Below are positions 60,510 through 64,000 of a DNA stretch of 64,000 nt, in pieces. The notes under the pieces were generated by a model, which did no database searches, had not been told where the DNA came from, and saw nothing but the letters and a program-made list of their open reading frames with translations. The stretch covers positions 32,447-96,446 of the forward strand of contig JBBRTF010000012.1 of the NCBI GenBank assembly GCA_038244725.1. The letters run 5' to 3'. This stretch comes from Usitatibacter sp038244725 (GTDB taxonomy: Bacteria; Pseudomonadota; Gammaproteobacteria; Burkholderiales; Usitatibacteraceae). Numbering within the stretch: the stretch's first letter is position 1; every line of letters starts with the position of its first letter. The position numbers and the translations under genes are program-made.

Positions 60510-63128
60510 ATGAAGACCGCATTCTGGAAGGCCGACTGGTTCCTCGGCCTGGTAATCGCCGTGGCACTGTTCGGCTTCGCCCGAATGTCCGGGTTCATTC
60601 CCGGGCTCGAGCGCTGGGCCTACGACCTCGGCGTGAAGATGACCTCCAAGCAGCCCAGCGACAAGGTCGCCGTCATCGCCATCGACGACCAGTCGATCGC
60701 CAACATCGGGCGCTGGCCGTGGCCACGCGAAGTGCAGGCGAAGCTGATCGACCAGCTGGTCGCCGCGAAGGCGAAGGTCATCGGCAACACGGTGTTGTTC
60801 TTCGAGCCGCAGAAGGATCCCGGCCTCGTGTACGTCGAGAAGATGCTCGACGTCTACAACAAGGCCTATCCCGGCGCATTGCCCACCGACGTGCCCGGTG
60901 TCGCGCCCATCGGCGGGCAGACCCCTGCGGCGCAGGGCGCGGCGCCCCCCGGAGACATGGCGGAGATCGGCAAGATCCTCGCCGAGGCATCGGTCGCGCT
61001 GAATAGCGACGTGCGCCTCGCGGCGAGCGTGAAGAAGGCCGGCAACGTCGTGGTGCCGATGGTCTTCAGCGAGTCGAGCTATTCGCCTCCGCAGGGCAAG
61101 CCCGACAAGCCGCTCCCGGAATACGTGACGAAGAACACCATCGGCGAAGTGACCGGGTCGGGCGGCGACTTCCTGCACGGCATCAACGCGCTCGTGCCCA
61201 TCGAGCTGATCGGCGCGTCGGTCGCGGGCATTGGGCACCTCACTTCCGTGCTCGACGAGGACGGCGCGATTCGCTTCGAGCCGCTGGTGATCGATTACTA
61301 CGGGCAGCGCTATCCGTCGCTCGCCCTCGTGCTCGCCGCGAAGAGCCTCAACCTCACCTCGAAGGACATCAAGGCGAAGCTGGGCGAGAGCGTCTCGGTG
61401 GGCGGCAAGACCATCCGCACCGACGACGCCGCGCAGATGTACACGTACTTCTACAAGGATCGCGACGGGCGCCGCGCCTTCGCCGAGGATTCCTTCTTCG
61501 ACGTCTACACCGGCAAGATTCCCGCGGCGAAGTACGCCGACAAGATCGTCCTCATCGGCGCGACGGCCGCCGGCATCGGCGCGAGCCAAGTGACGCCGAT
61601 CTCGGCGGGAATGAGCCCGGTGCAGACGCTCGCGCACTCGGTCTCCTCGATCCTGCAGGAGCATTTCTTCGTGGCGCCCACGTGGGGCGCCTTCGCCACG
61701 CTCGGCGCGTACCTCTTCATCGCGCTCTACCTCATCCTGCTGCTGCCCAGGCTCACCGCCGGCAAGGGCGCGGTGATCACCGGCATCCTCCTCGTGGCGC
61801 TCTTCGCCGCCCACCTGGGCCTCATGACGGGCGCGGGGCTCTGGATCCAGCTCATGCTGCCCGCCACACTCCTCGTCGTGGGCCATGCGCTCCTCACCAC
61901 CAAGCGCTACCTGTCCACCGAGCGCGGCAAGGAAGCCGCCGACGTCGCCAGCGCCGAATCCAACCGCATGCTCGGGCTCGCGTTCCAGCAGCAGGGCCAG
62001 CTCGACATGGCCTTCGACAAGTTCCGCAAGGCGCCGCTGAACGACGAGGTGATGGAGAACATGTACGCGCTCGCGCTCGACTTCGAGCGCCGCCGCCAGT
62101 TCAACAAGGCGGAGAGCGTCTTTCGCTACATGTCGACCTACAACCCGAAGTTCCGCGACATCGAGGAGCGCCTCGGGCGCAACAAGCAGCTCTCGGAGAC
62201 GATCATCCTGGGCGGCTCGGCGGCGGCGCGCACCAACGCGAGCACCATGGTGCTGCAGGGCGGCGCGCAGGAAAAGCCCATGCTCGGGCGCTACCAGATC
62301 GAGAAGGAGCTCGGCAAAGGCGCGATGGGCGTGGTGTACGGCGGCAAGGATCCGAAGATCGGCCGCATTGTCGCCATCAAGACCATGGCGCTCTCGGCGG
62401 AGTTCGAGGCCGACGAGCTGCAGGACGCGAAGGAGCGCTTCTTCCGTGAGGCCGAGACGGCGGGGCGCCTCACGCACCCCAACATCGTCACCATCTACGA
62501 CGCGGGCGAAGAGCACGACCTGTGCTACATCGCGATGGAATTCCTCAAGGGCAAGGACCTCGCGCCGTACACCAAGCAGCCCAACCTGCTGCCGCCCGAC
62601 AAGGTGCTGTCCATCGTCGAGCGTGTTGGCGACGCGCTCGGCTATGCGCACACCATGGGCGTCGTGCACCGCGACATCAAGCCCGCCAACATCATGTACG
62701 AGCCCGAGAGCGACACGGCCAAGGTGACCGACTTCGGCATCGCGCGCATCACCGACTCGTCGAAGACCAAGACCGGGATGGTGCTCGGCACGCCGTCGTA
62801 CATGTCGCCCGAGCAGCTCGCGGGAAAGAAGATCGACGGGCGCTCGGATCTCTTCTCGCTCGGGGTCATGCTCTACCAGATGCTCGCGGGACGCCTTCCG
62901 TTCGAGGGCGAGTCGATGACGCAGCTCATGTTCGCGATCGCCAACAACCCGCATCCGGCGATCCGCGATTACAACCCGGCCCTGCCCGAATGGGTCGACG
63001 CGATCATCGAAAAGGCCCTCGCCAAGGATTTCGAGAAGCGCTACCAGACCGGAGCCGAATTCGCCGCCGCGATCCGGGAAGCGCGCAGGACCGGCGCGGT
63101 GCCGAAGTCGGCCGATGCCAGGGCTTGA
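60510..63128 (+). CDS. CHASE2-domain serine/threonine protein kinase
   Basis: An 872-residue membrane kinase. After one N-terminal TM helix (WFLGLVIAVALFGFARM) there is an extracytoplasmic CHASE2 domain (~30-390: KVAVIAIDDQSIANIGRWPWPRE and the ALVPIELIGASVAGIGHL block). Three TM helices follow (~395-460), then a TPR-like linker (~485-560), and a Hanks-type kinase domain from ~591: GKGAMGVVYGG, catalytic Lys in VAIKTM, HRDIKPANIMYE, VTDFGIARITD, PSYMSPEQL. It senses an extracytoplasmic signal and phosphorylates unknown targets. Its 3' end overlaps the DUF2889 gene by 14 bases. Confidence 0.93.
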   Translation: MKTAFWKADWFLGLVIAVALFGFARMSGFIPGLERWAYDLGVKMTSKQPSDKVAVIAIDDQSIANIGRWPWPREVQAKLIDQLVAAKAKVIGNTVLFFEPQKDPGLVYVEKMLDVYNKAYPGALPTDVPGVAPIGGQTPAAQGAAPPGDMAEIGKILAEASVALNSDVRLAASVKKAGNVVVPMVFSESSYSPPQGKPDKPLPEYVTKNTIGEVTGSGGDFLHGINALVPIELIGASVAGIGHLTSVLDEDGAIRFEPLVIDYYGQRYPSLALVLAAKSLNLTSKDIKAKLGESVSVGGKTIRTDDAAQMYTYFYKDRDGRRAFAEDSFFDVYTGKIPAAKYADKIVLIGATAAGIGASQVTPISAGMSPVQTLAHSVSSILQEHFFVAPTWGAFATLGAYLFIALYLILLLPRLTAGKGAVITGILLVALFAAHLGLMTGAGLWIQLMLPATLLVVGHALLTTKRYLSTERGKEAADVASAESNRMLGLAFQQQGQLDMAFDKFRKAPLNDEVMENMYALALDFERRRQFNKAESVFRYMSTYNPKFRDIEERLGRNKQLSETIILGGSAAARTNASTMVLQGGAQEKPMLGRYQIEKELGKGAMGVVYGGKDPKIGRIVAIKTMALSAEFEADELQDAKERFFREAETAGRLTHPNIVTIYDAGEEHDLCYIAMEFLKGKDLAPYTKQPNLLPPDKVLSIVERVGDALGYAHTMGVVHRDIKPANIMYEPESDTAKVTDFGIARITDSSKTKTGMVLGTPSYMSPEQLAGKKIDGRSDLFSLGVMLYQMLAGRLPFEGESMTQLMFAIANNPHPAIRDYNPALPEWVDAIIEKALAKDFEKRYQTGAEFAAAIREARRTGAVPKSADARA

Positions 63129-63687
63129 GCCGACCGTCGCGCGCGAGCCGCTGCACAAGCGCGCGATCGAGATCCAGGGATACGGGCGCGAGGACGGGCT
63201 CTACGACATCGAGGGCCACCTCGTCGACACCAAGGCCTACGACTTCAAGCTCGCCGCGGGCGTGCGCAAGTCGGGTGAACCGGTGCACGGCATGTGGCTT
63301 CGCATCACAGTGGACAAGGCGCTCAACATCGTCGACGCCGCGGCGGCGATGGACGCGATGCCCTATGTCGACTACTGCGACGCGATCGTTCCCGCGTACA
63401 AGCTGCTCATCGGCGTCGCGATCCGCCCGGGCTACCACCAGCGCCTGAAGGAGCTGCTGGGCGGCGTTCGCGGCTGCACGCACATCACGGAGCTCGCCGG
63501 CTCGCTCGCCACCGCCGCGTTCCAGACCATGGCGGGGCAGCGCGCGCAGGATCCCGCGAAGAAGCCCTTCCAGCTCGACCGCTGCCACGCGCTCGCGCTG
63601 ACGAGCCCCGCGGTCGCGCGGTATTACCCGCAGTGGTACCGGGGCACCGAGAAGATCGACCCCTCCGTCGAGGGCGACCAGCACTGA
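63115..63687 (+). CDS. DUF2889 family protein
   Basis: A 190-residue soluble protein with DUF2889 blocks YGREDGLYDIEGHLVDTKAYDF (~24-45), GEPVHGMWLRITVDKALNIVDAAAAMDAMPY and LGGVRGCTHITELAGSLATAAFQTM. It is coupled to the CHASE2 kinase by a 14-base overlap, so it may be a partner or target. DUF2889 is mostly uncharacterised. No signal peptide or TM span. Confidence 0.85.
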   Translation: MPGLEPTVAREPLHKRAIEIQGYGREDGLYDIEGHLVDTKAYDFKLAAGVRKSGEPVHGMWLRITVDKALNIVDAAAAMDAMPYVDYCDAIVPAYKLLIGVAIRPGYHQRLKELLGGVRGCTHITELAGSLATAAFQTMAGQRAQDPAKKPFQLDRCHALALTSPAVARYYPQWYRGTEKIDPSVEGDQH

Positions 63688-63690
63688 GAA

Positions 63691-63750
63691 AATGTCGTGT
63701 CAGGTACGACTTTCCGCGGGGCGGAAAGTCGTACCTGACACCACTTTTCT
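63691..63750. repeat. Hairpin repeat of the GTGTCAGGTAC family (second copy)
   Basis: GTGTCAGGTACGACTTTCCGC (63697-63717) pairs perfectly with 63721-63741 across a three-base loop; outside it, AAAATGTC versus GACACCACTTTT gives the same outer sequence as the 25585-25640 element. The inner stem differs between the two copies. It separates the DUF2889 gene from sucC and may terminate transcription. Confidence 0.88.
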
Positions 63751-63810
63751 CGCCAAGGTAAAATCGCGGGCTCGGGTCGCCGTCCGCGCGATCCTCCCGC
63801 GAGCCCCGCA

Positions 63811-64000
63811 ATGAACATCCACGAATACCAGGGCAAGGAACTCTTCCGCAAGTACGGCGTGGCGACCCCGCGCGGCTTTCCGGCGTTCTCGGTCGACGAA
63901 GCGGCCGACGCGGCGAAGAAGCTGGGCGGGCCCGTGTGGGTCGTGAAGGCGCAGATCCACGCCGGCGGCCGCGGTAAGGGCGGCGGCGTGAAGCTCGCGC
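63811..64000 (+). CDS. sucC: Succinate-CoA ligase beta subunit (N-terminal part, runs off the window)
   Basis: The first 63 codons of the ADP-forming succinyl-CoA synthetase beta subunit of the TCA cycle. The start MNIHEYQGKELFRKYGVATPRG and the ATP-grasp loop KAQIHAGGRGKGGGVKLA are diagnostic. Frame is intact to the end of the window; the rest is outside. Confidence 0.96.
   Translation, partial: MNIHEYQGKELFRKYGVATPRGFPAFSVDEAADAAKKLGGPVWVVKAQIHAGGRGKGGGVKLA

Noticed and set aside
59856..63158. A 1,100-codon open frame on the minus strand opposite the CHASE2 kinase
   Set aside because: It is antisense to a kinase with all catalytic motifs, has biased Arg/Leu/Glu/His composition and no recognisable domain; long shadows are expected at this GC content.

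Overview
The window looks like a high-GC chromosomal segment of a betaproteobacterium (Burkholderiales/Nitrosomonadales-like). The evidence is housekeeping gene order (dapF-DUF484-xerC, hslVU, and metK, ahcY and metF close together with an SAH riboswitch), a Bug-type tricarboxylate transporter, a phasin and a strong C/G third-position bias. Both ends cut genes: an endonuclease/exonuclease/phosphatase protein on the left and sucC on the right. I recognised no tRNA, rRNA, CRISPR array or complete insertion sequence.

Region 1 (1-5.8 kb): argB, then a divergent operon that is the most unusual locus here. It contains an ECF-like sigma factor broken by an apparent frameshift, a tiny zinc-finger anti-sigma candidate, a DUF2282 (BufA) secreted Cys peptide, a DUF692 multinuclear non-heme iron enzyme (BufB), a DUF2063 partner (BufC), and a translationally coupled periplasmic PilJ-like sensor-domain protein. 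This matches a bufferin-type copper-binding RiPP cluster, but without the usual DoxX gene and with a novel last member.

Region 2 (5.8-18.5 kb, minus strand): hslVU, a double-STAS protein, a DUF3299 / FtsX-like permease / LolD-like ATPase set next to a CobW metallochaperone GTPase (probably metal or zinc related), xerC, DUF484, dapF, two lauroyl-acyltransferase-like genes, a DUF2269 membrane protein and an epimerase-DoxX fusion.

Region 3 (18.5-38.4 kb): the activated methyl cycle (metK, ahcY with SAH riboswitch, metF), mgtE, an SH3/M48 protease pair, a class V aminotransferase, ttcA, a pteridine-reductase-like SDR, a MidA-type methyltransferase, pntAB, a phasin, cca with a degenerate HD region, a GST, a complex-I NDUFA9-like epimerase and a soluble lytic transglycosylase.

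Region 4 (38.4-48.3 kb): terC, a tripartite tricarboxylate transporter (substrate-binding protein, tctB, tctA), a cytidylate-kinase-like/BON fusion, a Crp/Fnr regulator, and an oxalate catabolic set (oxc, frc, and a 10-formyl-THF-hydrolase-like protein cut by an in-frame amber codon). Two FNR-type boxes sit upstream of terC and between the regulator and oxc, suggesting a shared regulon.

Region 5 (48.3-58.8 kb): an apparent uptake-and-activation island of TonB-dependent receptor, alpha/beta hydrolase, TetR regulator, complete branched-chain-type ABC transporter and acyl-CoA ligase. It is preceded by an AT-rich control region with two perfect inverted repeats. Region 6 (58.8-64 kb): quinone oxidoreductase, a DUF1269-like protein, a CHASE2 Ser/Thr kinase overlapping a DUF2889 gene, and the start of sucC. 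Two families of dispersed hairpin repeats (a GTGTCAGGTAC family and a CAGATGAACG family) occupy intergenic gaps.
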